Made by a program: the position numbers and the translations under genes. Positions 31,670 through 41,690 of a stretch of DNA of 64,000 bases are shown here, one piece after another (the stretch's first letter is position 1; each line of letters begins with the position of its first letter). Under the pieces are notes generated by a model. That model worked only from the letters and a program-made list of their open reading frames with translations, was not told where the DNA came from and made no database searches. The DNA is from Phascolarctos cinereus (Eukaryota > Chordata > Mammalia > Diprotodontia > Phascolarctidae), in contig NW_018344127.1 in the NCBI RefSeq assembly GCF_002099425.1, forward strand, positions 836,001 through 900,000. The letters run 5' to 3'.

Positions 31670-31830
31670 TTTTTTCCAAAGGAATAATGGCTATTTCAGA
31701 AAGTAGGTCATTCAAGCAGAGTCTGGATAGCTCTATTTGGGAAGTTGTCCAGGGGATTCCTGCTTTGGGTGGAAATTAGCCTAGGCGACCTCTGAGGTCT
31801 CTTACAGTTCTGAGGTTCCATAATTCTATG
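31670..31830 (+). mobile_element. L3/CR1 LINE 3' end, sense
   Basis: It has 'tcattcaagcagagtctgga', 'ggcgacctctgaggtctctt' and 'acagttctgaggttccataa', the last bases of L3/CR1. Confidence 0.7.
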
Positions 31831-32334
31831 GCAAAAGCAGTCAGGGAATAGCAATTTTATGAGTCTCCTCCAATAATCTAGAAATATTAGGTTACCAGAA
31901 TAAGCTGAGCCGATGAACAAAGAACAGCCAAAAAGTGTGCATTTTTAAAGCTCTCTTGAATAAAATAAATGGCCCAGGAAGGGACAGGACTGCTGCTCTA
32001 GGCAGAAGGAACGATGACAATGGGCAACAGGGAGAAGGCCAAGTGCTAGATTCTGGTTTTGCTCCAGCGTTCTCTGTTATGGACAAGGGTCTTTGCACTG
32101 ACAGTGACTGAACAAAAATGCCTAGGAGGGAGGGGATACCCAAGATAAGTAAGGAAATAACAAGAGGGCCCCTCATTATCACTGATGAATTCAAGAGCCC
32201 CAGTCAAAATGAACTACATCTCTGGTTACAGAAAGAGCTGGCAGGTATAATTACTGAATCACTGCCAATGGTATTTGATATTTCAAATGATATGACATTT
32301 CAAGTGACATTTTAAATATCACAGCAAAAGAGAG
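31831..32334. other. Mostly unassigned; possible L3/CR1 fragment at 32150-32300
   Basis: A frame near 32160-32260 reads ITDEFKSPSQNELHLWLQKE, which resembles the L3/CR1 text DAFKSPGPDELHPRVLKELA. The rest is unrecognised. Confidence 0.45.
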
Positions 32335-32422
32335 AGATATCACAATAAGTATTTATTAAGCTCCTTCTGTGTGTCAGATATTATGTCAAGCAGTGGGAAA
32401 TATACAGGCAAAAGTGAACCAG
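32335..32422 (-). mobile_element. L2 3' end, antisense
   Basis: It has 'gtatttattaagctccttct' and 'gtgtgtcagatattatgtca'. Confidence 0.7.
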
Positions 32423-32424
32423 TC

Positions 32425-32745
32425 CCCACTCTCACTGTGGTACATTCCCTTCTCCCACTGGTGAATTTCGTCTAGAGCCGCCATTTTGTAAAGCACTCCA
32501 GAATGACATTCATTTCCTTCCTGGCCCTGCTCCTGGTTTCTGAACTTCAAAAGCTTGCACCCCCCAGTAACCTTCATCTCCACCCTCCTAAGCCCACCCT
32601 TCAGTTCCCTTTTGTGTGTTGTTTCCCCACTTAACACCCTGAAATGTTATCCCTTTGAAAGTAGGGATCATCTTTATTTGTATTTGCATTTGTGTCCCCA
32701 GAACTTAGCACAGTGCCTGGAACAAAGTAAATGTTTAACAAGTAC
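32425..32745 (+). mobile_element. L2 LINE 3' region, sense
   Basis: It has 'cctttgaaagtagggatcat', 'gcacagtgcctggaacaaag' and 'taaatgtttaaca'. It faces the antisense L2 end on its left. Confidence 0.75.
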
Positions 32746-32819
32746 TTTTTCCCTTCCTTCCTTCCTTCCTGCAGTTGATATTTGAACAAAAGAAAATGTG
32801 TGTGTGTGTGGCGGGGCGG

Positions 32820-33240
32820 GGTGTATTATCCTTCATTCTCAAAGAGGATCAAAATGACATCACTATGTTGGAGTCAAGTTACAGTGTGTCTTCACTGTGG
32901 CAGATCAGACCAATAGAACCTGGAAGACTCTACCACAAGTTGAACTATTTGTGCCCATGTGAACATCTGGGGTGGCTTCTCTAAATTTGTGCATCTCGTT
33001 TCTTTTGAGTTACTGCAATTTTGCTTTGCTTATAGAACACAGCACCTTCTCTGATGACGGCATGAAATGCTTGGTGGTCCTTTGCCAGTGTCTCCCATGT
33101 CACACAATCAATTCCAAAGTTCTTCAGAGAGATCTGAAGACAGTCTTTGTGACCACCATATGAGCACCTACCTTGTCTGAGTTCTCCATAAAAGTCTTTT
33201 AGGCGTGCAAATAACATGACCAGCCCCGTGGAGCTCTGCT
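32820..33240 (-). mobile_element. Non-LTR LINE C-terminus with the shared 3' tail, antisense
   Basis: A minus-strand frame from 33217 to 32981 reads LKDFYGELRQGRCSYGGHKD then CLQISLKNFGIDCVTWETLA. This matches the C-terminal motif of a class of non-LTR retrotransposon ORF2 proteins (YGELxxGxRxxGxQKxRyKDxLKxSLKxxxI...TWExxAxDR). Its 3' UTR ends at the left with the tail shared by the elements at 20098 and 45185: 'ccttcattctcaaagaggat'. The clade (RTE-like, Vingi-like or other) cannot be fixed from the C-terminus alone. Confidence 0.7.
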
Positions 33241-33244
33241 CTCT

Positions 33245-33330
33245 GCATTAGTGTTTGAATGCTTGGTAGTTTGATACATATGTATTATGTATGTGTGTAT
33301 GTGTATACATATATATATATATAAGTGTGG
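33245..33330. repeat. TATG/TA compound microsatellite
   Basis: A run of tatgta, tgtgta and ta units, about 70 bases, at the 5' side of the antisense LINE. Confidence 0.8.
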
Positions 33331-33339
33331 AGAGATTGA

Positions 33340-33722
33340 GCAGGTACATTAAGTCACCCCATCCCACTTACAGTAAGTGACAAACTACTCAACACATTTG
33401 ATTTCAAACACAGGCTTTAGCTCAAGTACAGAAAATTCTTAGAGCGAGAGTGACATCGCAAAAGAATCACATTCAGACAAAGGGAAAAAACTTGACTGGT
33501 GCCTGAGGAGTTCTCTCTAAATTAGCAAGCTAATATAAAACCAGAGTCACACCAGGAAGTGAAATACGCCTCCCAGAGAAGCTGGGCAATTGTGTGGAGA
33601 AGAGGCCCTAACTTTGGCTTTGGCTTTGGCCTAGGTCTCACCACCACCATCACTTCCATGCCTTTGGCCACAGAAGTTGAGGATGTTAGATGATGGAAAC
33701 TTTGAAGAGATCAGAGGATGTT
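33340..33722. other. Unassigned; may be the 5' part of unclassified repeat copy B
   Basis: It has a TATA-like 'gctaatataaaacc' near 33530 and a (tttggc)n mini-run near 33612. No family was recognised. Confidence 0.3.
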
Positions 33723-34140
33723 GGAATTCCCATATTTCCACTGGTGTCCTGGACACATCCCCGGATCAGGTGATGGAAGTATAAATACCTGGAGACCGGA
33801 ACAGGTTGGACGTAGATTCATGGATTCACCAGTAGCCCAAAAAAGATGCTATGCTTTGCCTAAAGAGAACTTCTTGAGCACCTTCACAAATTGTAGGAAA
33901 GTACACCCAGGAACTAGGAGCTGTGAGTTGTTCCTGGGCCACAAGTACTCTCTAATCTTGAGCCCACTTTTTCTTTGACTTGTGGGAAAATGTATCACAG
34001 AGTTGGGGGGAGGAGTTTTGTACTAACTGTTCTTACAGCATCATTTTAGTAAATACACCTTTCTAAAAATATACTTAAGGCTGACTGATTAAAATTATTC
34101 TAAATGGATAATCTTGCGCAAAAACATTGGTGGAGGCTAG
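33723..34140 (+). repeat. Unclassified interspersed repeat, copy B core
   Basis: It is collinear with 6026-6430: 'ggaattccca', 'ggatcaggtgatgg', 'taggagctgtgag', 'gttttgtactaactgttctt', 'agtaaatacacctttctaaa' and 'ggtggaggct'. Lengths are 418 and 405 bases. The two copies are well diverged, so the family is old. Confidence 0.5.
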
Positions 34141-34289
34141 AGTCAATGGCATTAAAGAATTACCTCCCAATTCCTTTGGAACAAGCCTAAAACCCAAGGG
34201 AAGAGAGGTAGCCTTGCTGCGGTACCCAAGATTTATCTGTGAAAGTGGGAGTTTCAATGAGTGCCCTCAAAGTTTATATGGGACTATCC

Positions 34290-34394
34290 CAGCTCTGTTT
34301 CTGACTTCTGGATTGGCTATCATGCCTCAGCTAGTGTCTCAACCTGGAACTTCTCTCAGTGCCAGAGCCATCCCATCCTGGAATATCCTTTTGT
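34290..34394 (+). mobile_element. L2 LINE, sense, left part (split by a SINE)
   Basis: Its text 'agccatcccatcctggaata' is L2-like, and the copy resumes at 34570 after the SINE. Confidence 0.55.
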
Positions 34395-34404
34395 CCATGT
34401 AGTC

Positions 34405-34559
34405 TTTTTTTTTTTTTTGCTTTTTGATGAGGCAATTAGGGTTAAATGACTTGCCCAGGGTCACACATCTAGTAATTGTCAAATGTCTGAGGCTGGATTT
34501 GAACTCAGGTCCCCCTGACTCCAAGGCCAGAGCTCTATCTACTGCACCACAAGCTTCCC
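34405..34559 (-). mobile_element. CORE-SINE (short type), antisense, with target-site duplication
   Basis: It starts with a T run (the A-tail in antisense), then 'ttgcccagggtcacacatct', 'gctggatttgaactcaggtc' and the tRNA-like head. Flanks are 'ccatgtagtc' (34395-34404) and 'ccatgcagtc' (34560-34569), a 10-base duplication with one change. It splits an L2. Confidence 0.85.
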
Positions 34560-34569
34560 CCATGCAGTC

Positions 34570-34850
34570 TTTTAATCCTAGAACATCCCTCTACTATGGC
34601 AGCTCCATCTCCCACTGAGGAATTCTTCCTAAGGCCTCCATTTTGAAGATGGCCTAAGCTCCCCACCCTCATTCCTCCTGGCTCTGTGTCTTACTTTCCA
34701 TCCTTCAGTGCTATCCCCCTTCCTGGATATCTTCCTCCCCCAAACTCCCTGAGGGTATAGATGGTCCATTTAATTGTGCTTGCATCTTTAGCACTTAACA
34801 CAGTGCCTAGCAAATAGTAGGAGCTTAATAAATATTCATTATCTGTTTAT
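34570..34850 (+). mobile_element. L2 LINE 3' end, sense, right part
   Basis: It has 'actccctgagggtatagatg', 'tgcttgcatctttagcactt' and 'ggagcttaataaatattcat'. Confidence 0.8.
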
Positions 34851-34859
34851 ATGGATATA

Positions 34860-35120
34860 AGAACATACAAAGTAAATGTAAAATGAATACAAAATAGTTT
34901 TGGGAGGGAGGGCACTGGAAGTTGGGGGAATCAGGAAAAGCTTCATGTAGAAGGTGACATTTGAGTAGAGGCATAGAGGAAGTTAAGGGTTCTGAAAGGT
35001 GGAGGGGAGGAGAGAGTGCATTCCAGGCACAGGAAACAGCCTGGGCAAAACCACAGAAGAAGATGATGGAGCATCTTGTGGAGACACAGCAAGTTATCCA
35101 GCCTGGCTATATTGTAGAGT
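34860..35120 (-). mobile_element. L2 LINE, antisense
   Basis: It has 'ggaaaagcttcatgtagaag', 'gtgacatttgagtagaggca' and 'gagtgcattccaggcacagg', typical antisense L2. Confidence 0.8.
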
Positions 35121-35124
35121 CCAT

Positions 35125-35188
35125 GGAGGTCAATCTATCTAATACTGTACCAGAATCCATCTTAATTTTCAAAAACTGAAGAGGATAG
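35125..35188 (+). mobile_element. L3/CR1 LINE, sense, left part (split by an LTR)
   Basis: The frame here reads toward VPxxIFKN.RG, the start of the RT block ANVVPIFKKGKRED. The same element continues at 35846 beyond the LTR. Confidence 0.6.
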
Positions 35189-35845
35189 TGATGAGGTCTA
35201 GATCCTTGGGGTTCTGGGACCCCAAAACAGCATAGCGGACCCTGCCTAAGAAGAATTCAACCCAAATCTTCTTTCAGCCAGAGACAAAGTTTATTATTTA
35301 GAGATAAGCCATACAGGCCAGACTCTTAAGGAATCTGAACATTAGTAATGCCCATAAGGGCAAGTGTGCATGAGGAAGTGTCAGGGCTTAAATGGGGGCC
35401 AGGGTGGATCTTATATAAACTCAAATAATTTTGGGTGTTTGGAGGAGGGGCTGGGAGAAAGAGCCTGAAGCAGGGGTGAGTTTAGGGAGAATTCCAATTG
35501 GAATGTCTGAGAGATTGAATAGACAATGGGAATAGATAATGGAGCTTGGGTGAGTTTAGGAAGAATTCTGATGGGAATGTCTGGGAGGTTGGATAGCCAA
35601 TGGAAATAGATAATGAAGGGAACTGGAAGGAAGAGGTTTGAATGAGGTCTGCATCTTCATTAGGTTTTCAAAGGGACATAGGGAGAGTTGATAAGGAAAC
35701 ACCATTGAGTGAAATATAGTCTCAGGTAACCAACTGTTTAAGACCAGAGTGAATTTAAGGGTTATCTGGGGCCCTTAGACAAATGGGACCCAAATTCTTT
35801 TTGGGACAAGGGGCAAAGGTCTTGACTTGGGCCCATACCCCATCA
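35189..35845 (-). mobile_element. Solo-LTR-like element, antisense (endogenous retrovirus kin)
   Basis: It starts with TG and ends with CA on the plus strand, with flanks 'gatag' and 'gatgg' (5 bases, one change). Read antisense it has an AATAAA signal within 'ataataaactttgtctctgg' and a GT-rich end. A roughly 75-base unit beginning 'ggtgagtttag' is tandemly doubled inside (about 35475-35625). No internal retroviral genes adjoin it. It interrupts an L3/CR1 copy and so is younger than it. Family is likely class I by look, and old. Confidence 0.6.
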
Positions 35846-35940
35846 GATGGAATCTGCAAACTATAGACAAGTGAGTTTGACTTGATTCCTGGGGAAGTTC
35901 TAGAATGGATCATTATAAAGATGGTACTGTGCATGCAGCA
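35846..35940 (+). mobile_element. L3/CR1 LINE, sense, right part
   Basis: The frame reads NYRQVSLT and then text equivalent to PGKxLE, the RT block GNYRPVSLTSxxGKxLE. It follows directly on the left part once the LTR is set aside. Confidence 0.65.
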
Positions 35941-35974
35941 TGTTGTCAGTGTCAGTGTATGTTTATTGATTGAC

Positions 35975-36135
35975 TTGAGAATATCAAAGGTAGTAGTATT
36001 TTGCCAATGAGCATTTATTAAGTGCCTACTATATACTAGCCACTGTGTTAAGGAGGGGATACAAACACACTGGAAATCTTTGAATAAAGGCCAGATGATG
36101 TCTCTGTTGTATAGGGGAATTAGGGGTGAGCATTG
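35975..36135 (-). mobile_element. L2 3' end, antisense
   Basis: It has 'gagcatttattaagtgccta' and 'ctatatactagccactgtgt'. Confidence 0.75.
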
Positions 36136-36149
36136 TCTGCTGTACATAA

Positions 36150-36487
36150 CCATAGGGCTCCTGGGATTCTTTAACCAGCTTAGTCTTCCATCAGTAAGTG
36201 GTTTAGAGAAGATGGGGAAAGCATTTTCATGATATTATAGCTTTTCAACATGAATGACTATTTTACATGGAGACTGAGGCAAGACAATTCTCCCTCCAAG
36301 CCCTGTCTTTTCTGATCTACTTTTCTCTGAGCTGGAACTGAAGCCTCGATTTGATCTGCACATCTGCTGATGAACCTTGTTGTGTGAGCTTACTGATGGG
36401 GGAAATGGAGATGATCCCAAAAAAGAATTTATTTGTGACTGAGGGGTTTGCAAGTAAATCACCATTGTGTAGAAAGACTGCTCAGCA
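36150..36487. other. Repeat-free interval
   Basis: No repeat was recognised over about 340 bases. It is a candidate for unique DNA. Confidence 0.35.
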
Positions 36488-36740
36488 TAGGACCCCAGAT
36501 CTGGAGCTGGAAGGGCACCCAGAGGCCATCTAGCCCAACTCCTTCACTTTACAGTGGAGGAAACTCAGGCCAAGAAATTATGACTAGCCCAAGATACACA
36601 GATAGAAGAAAGACAGGCTAGATCTGAACCCAAGTCCTCTAACTCTATTGCACCAGGAGCAGATGATACTTACTTGTGACCTTGAGCAAGGAAGTCCTTT
36701 CTCTTAGCTTCAGTTTCTTTATATGTAAAGTGAGGATAAT
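36488..36740 (-). mobile_element. MIR3/THER1 SINE, antisense (36488-36650), then a MIR fragment
   Basis: It has 'agatctggagctggaagggc', 'tttacagtggaggaaactca' and 'agatctgaacccaagtcctc'. After 36655 comes 'gaccttgagcaaggaagtcc', a sense MIR fragment. Confidence 0.7.
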
Positions 36741-36744
36741 AGTC

Positions 36745-37085
36745 AACAAACATTTATTCAGCACCTATTGTGCGCCAGACACTGTACTAAATGCTGGGAA
36801 TACAAAAAGAGGCAAAAGATAGACCCTGACCTCAAACTGAGTTTACATTCTAATGGGGGAAGAGAAGGCACAGCGATGGAAGCCAACGGTCAGGGCTGGA
36901 GGAAAGGAGAGGCTGGGGAAGACAGCGCTGGTGCAGGGACGTGGCAGCATCCAGTCCGAGAAATACAAGCTCATACGAAGTGAAGAGACGACTCATCTGA
37001 GGGTCCTCCCAATGGAGGATTTGGGAGGAGCTCTTTGCTCTACCCCCCAATCTGCCATCAGAGTGGCCAAGAATGGTCCAAGGGA
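36745..37085 (-). mobile_element. L2 LINE, antisense
   Basis: It has 'cagcacctattgtgcgccag', 'ctgggaatacaaaaagaggc' and 'tgagtttacattctaatggg', followed by diverged L2. Confidence 0.8.
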
Positions 37086-37199
37086 TGCAAGCTGGTGGGA
37101 AATTAAGAAAGGGCCCATCTGGAAGCCTTCTTTAAATACCTTCTTTGCTCAGCTCATGAGATCACTGTGCAAAAATCCCTTCATAGAATATAAGGTGCA

Positions 37200-37832
37200 A
37201 AACTCATGGCAGCAGTAGCAGGAGGAAGAGGATGTACTATGGCTGTCTTCATCCATGTCACACCCCATAGCTATGAGGTTCCCCTAAGGCTCAGGCCTGG
37301 CTCCTCTTCTAATTTCTCTCTAGATTCTTTCACTTGGTGGCTTCATCAACTTCCATGGGTTCAATTATCCTCTCTGATGCATATGGCTCCTTGATTTCAG
37401 AATCCAAGCCTAGTGTCGCTCCTGAGCTTCAGTCTCACATTGCTAATTACCATTCAGGCATTTCCAGCCGAATGGCCCACAGGCTCCTCAAAGGCGACAT
37501 GTTATCTACTTACCTTCTCCACCAGACTTCCATGCGTATCAATTAACAAATCCCATCATGTCTGTCTCTGCAACATCTTTCATATAGCTCCCCTTCTCCT
37601 CACTCACACTCCCTAGTTCAAGTTATCATAATAGCCTCCTACTGGGCCTCCCTTCTTCAAGTCTTTCCCCTCTCCAATCTACACATGAAAGTGATTTTGC
37701 TAAAGCAGACTCTGAGTATATCAGTCCAATACTAAGTAAACTCCCATGGCCCCCTAATACCTCTAGGATCAAAAGAGTTAGAAACTCTTCAAAACTGGCT
37801 CTTTCCAACCTTCCTACACATTCTTCCACACT
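37200..37832 (+). mobile_element. L2 LINE, sense, ORF2 C-terminal part (split by a SINE)
   Basis: It has 'ggctcaggcctggctcctct', 'acttccatgggttcaattat', 'cattcaggcatttccagccg', 'tgattttgctaaagcagact' and 'gtaaactcccatggccccct', in L2 ORF2 order. It continues at 38190. Confidence 0.85.
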
Positions 37833-38095
37833 GGGGACAGTTAGGTGGGGCAGTGGATAGAACAACAAGCCTGGAGTCAAGAAGACCTGAATTCTAATCA
37901 GCCTCAGACATTTTCTGTGACCATGGCCAAGTCACTGTTCCACTGCTTGCCTCAGTTTCCTCATCTGTAAAATGGAGATAATTACAGTAACCATATCCAG
38001 GGTTGTTGTGAGGATCAAATAAGATAATAATTGCAAAGCCCTTAGCACAGTGTCTCGATAAAACACAGCCATAGTAAGTGCTATGGAAATGTTAG
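37833..38095 (+). mobile_element. MIR-type CORE-SINE, sense, full length
   Basis: It has the head 'ggggacagttaggtggggca', CORE 'gcctcagtttcctcatctgt' and 3' end 'gttgttgtgaggatcaaata' plus 'attgcaaagcccttagcaca', running straight into the TTA array, which probably grew from its tail. Confidence 0.85.
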
Positions 38096-38096
38096 C

Positions 38097-38131
<35 letters not shown>

Positions 38132-38139
38132 TATTGTTA

Positions 38140-38180
<41 letters not shown>
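38096..38180. repeat. (TTA)n microsatellite, 85 bases
   Basis: TTA repeats with two small interruptions. It forms the 3' tail of the SINE on its left. Confidence 0.95.
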
Positions 38181-38189
38181 GTACAATCA

Positions 38190-38550
38190 AAATGGCTGAT
38201 CATTCTTCACTCATTGGACTCCTTCTCCTATCTCCATGCCTTTGCACTGGCTGTCCCACATGCCTTGAATGTTTTTCCTCCCCGCCTCTGCCTCTTCGAA
38301 TCCCTGGCTTCCTTCCACACTCAGCTCAAGTTCCATCTTTTGAAGGAGGCCTTTCCAGGTCCCCCCAGATGCTAGTACCTTTCCCCTAAAGTTACCTTCA
38401 ATCCACTCTGTACAGAGCTGGTATAGACCCATTCATGTGTATGTTACCACCTCTGTTAGACTGCAAGCTCTTTGAAGGTAGGGCTTAGCATAGTACCCAG
38501 ATAGCACAACACCTGGTGCCCAGAAAGCACTTACAAATGCTTGTTAACTG
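38190..38550 (+). mobile_element. L2 LINE 3' region, sense, right part
   Basis: It has 'ccatgcctttgcactggctg', 'ggaggcctttccaggtcccc', 'gactgcaagctctttgaagg' and 'gcttgttaactga', continuing 37200-37832. Confidence 0.85.
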
Positions 38551-38554
38551 ATTG

Positions 38555-38690
38555 GTTGCCTCAGTTTCCTCATCAGTAAAATGGGGATAATTATAGCAAC
38601 TATTGCCCAGGATTGTTGTGAGGATCAAATAAGATAATAATTGCAAAGCCCTTAGCACTGTGTCCAGACAGAACGTTGTCATAGTAACTA
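38555..38690 (+). mobile_element. MIR-type SINE 3' half, sense
   Basis: It is very close to the 3' half of the SINE at 37833: 'attgttgtgaggatcaaata' and 'attgcaaagcccttagcact'. The head is missing. Confidence 0.8.
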
Positions 38691-38694
38691 CTGC

Positions 38695-39075
38695 TTTTTT
38701 GTAAGACTGTACAACTCTTTGGTGGGGACCACATTGCTGCCTGAAGATATCTTCCTCTGACCGGCTTGAAAATTTCAGATGAAATGCTGCTATCTGCTGC
38801 TATGACGGGCAGTGAAGAAACCGGACCCTGCTGTAAGTGTCTTGACAAGTTCCATGTGAAGAGGCTACTTCTAAGGTTTCTCACAATCCTCCCTCCATGG
38901 AATGAACAGGCACCTGTTTTGCATACCAGTAAGGGAGTGCCATGTTGACAAGAATGAGCCTATTCAGGAAATAGGAAGCCCTCACAAGTGTCATCTGATG
39001 GTAGGGACTCAGACACTTGGCATCTCTTTGGAATAGGATTTTTGAGCTGTGAGGCTCTTAGACATGGTCCTAATG
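38695..39075. other. Unassigned interval
   Basis: No repeat or gene was recognised over about 380 bases. Confidence 0.35.
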
Positions 39076-39079
39076 CACA

Positions 39080-39250
39080 TGTTTGATGTCAATCCCTGCT
39101 CAATGGAAGAAAAAGCCCTCTTCAAACAGTGATAGCAGTCCCAAAGAGCATTGGGCTGCTTCGGGAGATGATGGGATTCCTACACCACCACCCCCAAACA
39201 CTGGAGGCCTTTGACTGCTTGCTGGAGAACCAACTGGTATGTATGTCATG
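39080..39250 (+). mobile_element. L3/CR1 LINE 3' end, sense
   Basis: It has 'cattgggctgcttcgggaga', 'cactggaggcctttgactgc' and 'ttgctggagaacca', L3 3' text. Confidence 0.6.
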
Positions 39251-39261
39251 GTGGGGATTCT

Positions 39262-39520
39262 AGACAGCCAGGTGGTGCAGTGGATAGAGCGCTGGACTTG
39301 GAGTCAAGAATACCTGAGTACAGGTCCTCATCTGGAAAATGGGAACAATAAGAGCACCTACTTCACAGGGTTGTTGTGAAGACCAAATGATAAAACCTAG
39401 GTAAGGTGCTTTGCAAACCCTAAAATGCCATAGAAAAGCTAGCTGTTCTTACTACTCTCTTTCCAGTGTGAGTTAGACTAGATGGTCCCTGAGGTTCCTT
39501 TATAATTCTTAAATTCTGTG
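39262..39520 (+). mobile_element. CORE-SINE, sense, internally shortened
   Basis: The head is 'gacagccaggtggtgcagtg', then a jump to 'cctcatctggaaaatgggaa' and the 3' half 'cagggttgttgtgaagacca'. A MIR3-like end ('ctagatggtccctgaggttc') follows. Confidence 0.75.
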
Positions 39521-39529
39521 ATTTTTATT

Positions 39530-40330
39530 ATGACCAATGAGCAAGGTCCCTCCCTCTGTTCCAGACTCTGGCATCACCAGGTCAGATGGAGGGGCAGCCC
39601 AGGTGAATTATAGAGAGTCATTATCACCCTTTGGTTCATTGCTCCCACCTGGGGCTACTTACGTCTGATATAAAGCTTAGGCATAATTTCTGTCTGGGTG
39701 TGTTTTCCTTCTAACCCAAAACAAGGTGTGAAGTTCTTTAATCAACATTGGAGGAGTACATATTATTGGCCAGTGTAAAGTAAGTAGGAACAAGAATTTC
39801 TAATTCCTTATCCTTGTAAAGTGTATGAAGACATTCATCAAACAACTTAATGTTATTATGGTGGGCATTGGTCATTGGATGAAGGCAACTGGTATCATAC
39901 AGGAAGACCCCTGGTAATTGACTGTGAGCATCAGCCATGCCCTTTAGGTATATATTTTAAAAGCAAGCCACTCAGCTCTAAGGAACTGAGAACCATCTAT
40001 AGAGGGAAAATCTGGCTCTTGAGAGAGACTAGCTCTTCCTTTCCCTTGAGCCTCTTGCAGATAGAAGAACCAGAGACAGTAGCTTCAAGAAAACCTAGAG
40101 AGGAATGAATATGATGGTGAAGAACTTGATAGCGCCAAATGTTGTGAAGAGGCCCAGAAGGATCAAGATTGAGAAAAATCTCATAAAGAGAATATTGTGA
40201 TAAGGATGCAAGATGCTAGGAAAACCTGAATTATGGTAGTTGAGGTGTGAGTGAGATAAAGCCTGGAGGTGGGAAGCCATGAGGACATTGAACACACAAG
40301 ACTTAGAAACTGGATGGAAGGTTAATTTTT
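39530..40330. other. Unassigned 800-base interval with a coding-like minus-strand patch (39738-39938)
   Basis: No repeat was recognised. The minus-strand frame ending at 39738 has codon-like composition (FDECLHTLYKDKELEILVPT). I cannot name it. Flanking frames are short, so it may be an old transposon or gene fragment or chance. Confidence 0.35.
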
Positions 40331-40334
40331 TTTG

Positions 40335-41690
40335 CACCTAAGTATAAGACTTTACATTTACCCCTGTCATCTTATTAGATTTGACTCGATGCTCTAGCCT
40401 GTCAAGAATGTTTTTTAATTCTGACTCTGTCAGCCGCTGTGTCAGCCATCCCTCAGACCTTTGCATAATCTACAAATTTGATGAGCAAGTCACCTATGCT
40501 TTTATGTTAATTATTAATAAAGCTGTTAAACAGCACAAGGCCTAGCAAAGATCCCTGGGGAACTTCACTGGGGACCTCTGAACATGTTGACATTGATCCA
40601 AAAAAGAAAAAGAAAAAAAACCTCTTCTTGGAGTCCAGTTATCTATTCACTTCAGTACCCATCTAAGTGCATTATCGTCTATCCAACACCTCTCCATCTT
40701 TTCCCCAAGGATAGTAGGAGATACTTTATCCAAACCTTTCCTACAATCTAAGTAACCAATATCCACACTATTTCCCTCATCTGTTAGTTTAATAATCCTG
40801 TCACAAAAGGAAATGAAGTTAGTCTGGCATGACCTGTTCTTGATGAAGTTATGGTGTCTCTTCCCTCTCCAGCTGTTTCCCAACCAATGGACCAAGCAAT
40901 AAACATTCATTTCGGTTTTGACTATGGAACAACTGATGTGCTTTAGAATTTTTCCAGAAATTGAAGTCAAGCTCGCCAGCCTATAGTTGACAGACTCTGT
41001 TCTCTTTCCTTGTTTGAAAATTGGGACATTTGGCCTTCTCAACTCTTATGGTGCCTTTCCTAATTTACATAATCTTTCAAACATCATTGACAGAGGCTCA
41101 GTTACCACATCTACCAGTTCTTTCAAGTGAGGGTATAGTTCATCTGAATCAGGGGACCTGGATTCATCCAGATTAGAATAGTTAAACCATTTATTAAGCA
41201 CTTCCAGACACTGTGTTAAACTCTGAGATTATGAAGAGTTTATATTCTAATAGGAGAAGATAACACATAAAAGTTGAAAGTGGAGAAGTACATAATTAAC
41301 AATGAGAATAAAGAAGAATTAAGGAAGCTAGGCACTCTCTTACTATCACCTTACTTATATTGGGGATCAACTCCCTGTTATTTTTGTTGGGTAATTCCCA
41401 GTGCAAAGTCATCTTCCTCTGCAGAAAAACAGAAGCAATAGAAACTGAGCAGCTCTGCCCTCTCACTGAAGTCAGTTATCCTCATCTCATCTACCTCAAG
41501 CAAAGGTTCTATCCCTTCTTTTGCCTTCTTCTTCCTCCCAGTATATCCAGGGGGGAAAAACTCTCTGTTCTCCTTAACTACAATCATCAGACCCAGTTTA
41601 TTCTGAGCTTTATGATTTCTGATTCTTTTGGGGGTTTCTTTGTTTGTTTACCACTTTCCAGGACAATTCCAAGCTCTTCTATCCATCTGG
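40335..41690 (-). mobile_element. L3/CR1 LINE, antisense, 1.35 kb through the reverse-transcriptase domain
   Basis: Minus-strand frames carry CR1-type RT text: KQGKRTESVNYRLASLTSIS and GKILKHI near 41020-40940, FISFCDRIIKLTDEGNSVDI then GYLDCRKGLDKVS near 40820-40710, then decayed text equivalent to VPQGSVLGPLLFNIF and KFADDTK near 40600-40480. An antisense L2 end at about 41190-41290 interrupts it. The pre-RT part resumes at 41310-41690 ('ttggggatcaactccctgtt'). This is the best preserved L3/CR1 in the window but has several stops. Confidence 0.85.
41190..41290 (-). mobile_element. L2 3' end, antisense, inside the L3/CR1 copy
   Basis: It has 'ccatttattaagcacttcca' and 'gagtttatattctaatagga'. 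Confidence 0.65.

Noticed and set aside
37932-38186. Asn/Ile homopolymer frame
   Set aside because: Translation of the (TTA)n microsatellite.
40647-41042. 131-codon minus-strand frame as a possible enzyme
   Set aside because: It is the L3/CR1 reverse transcriptase. The domain continues in other frames on both sides.
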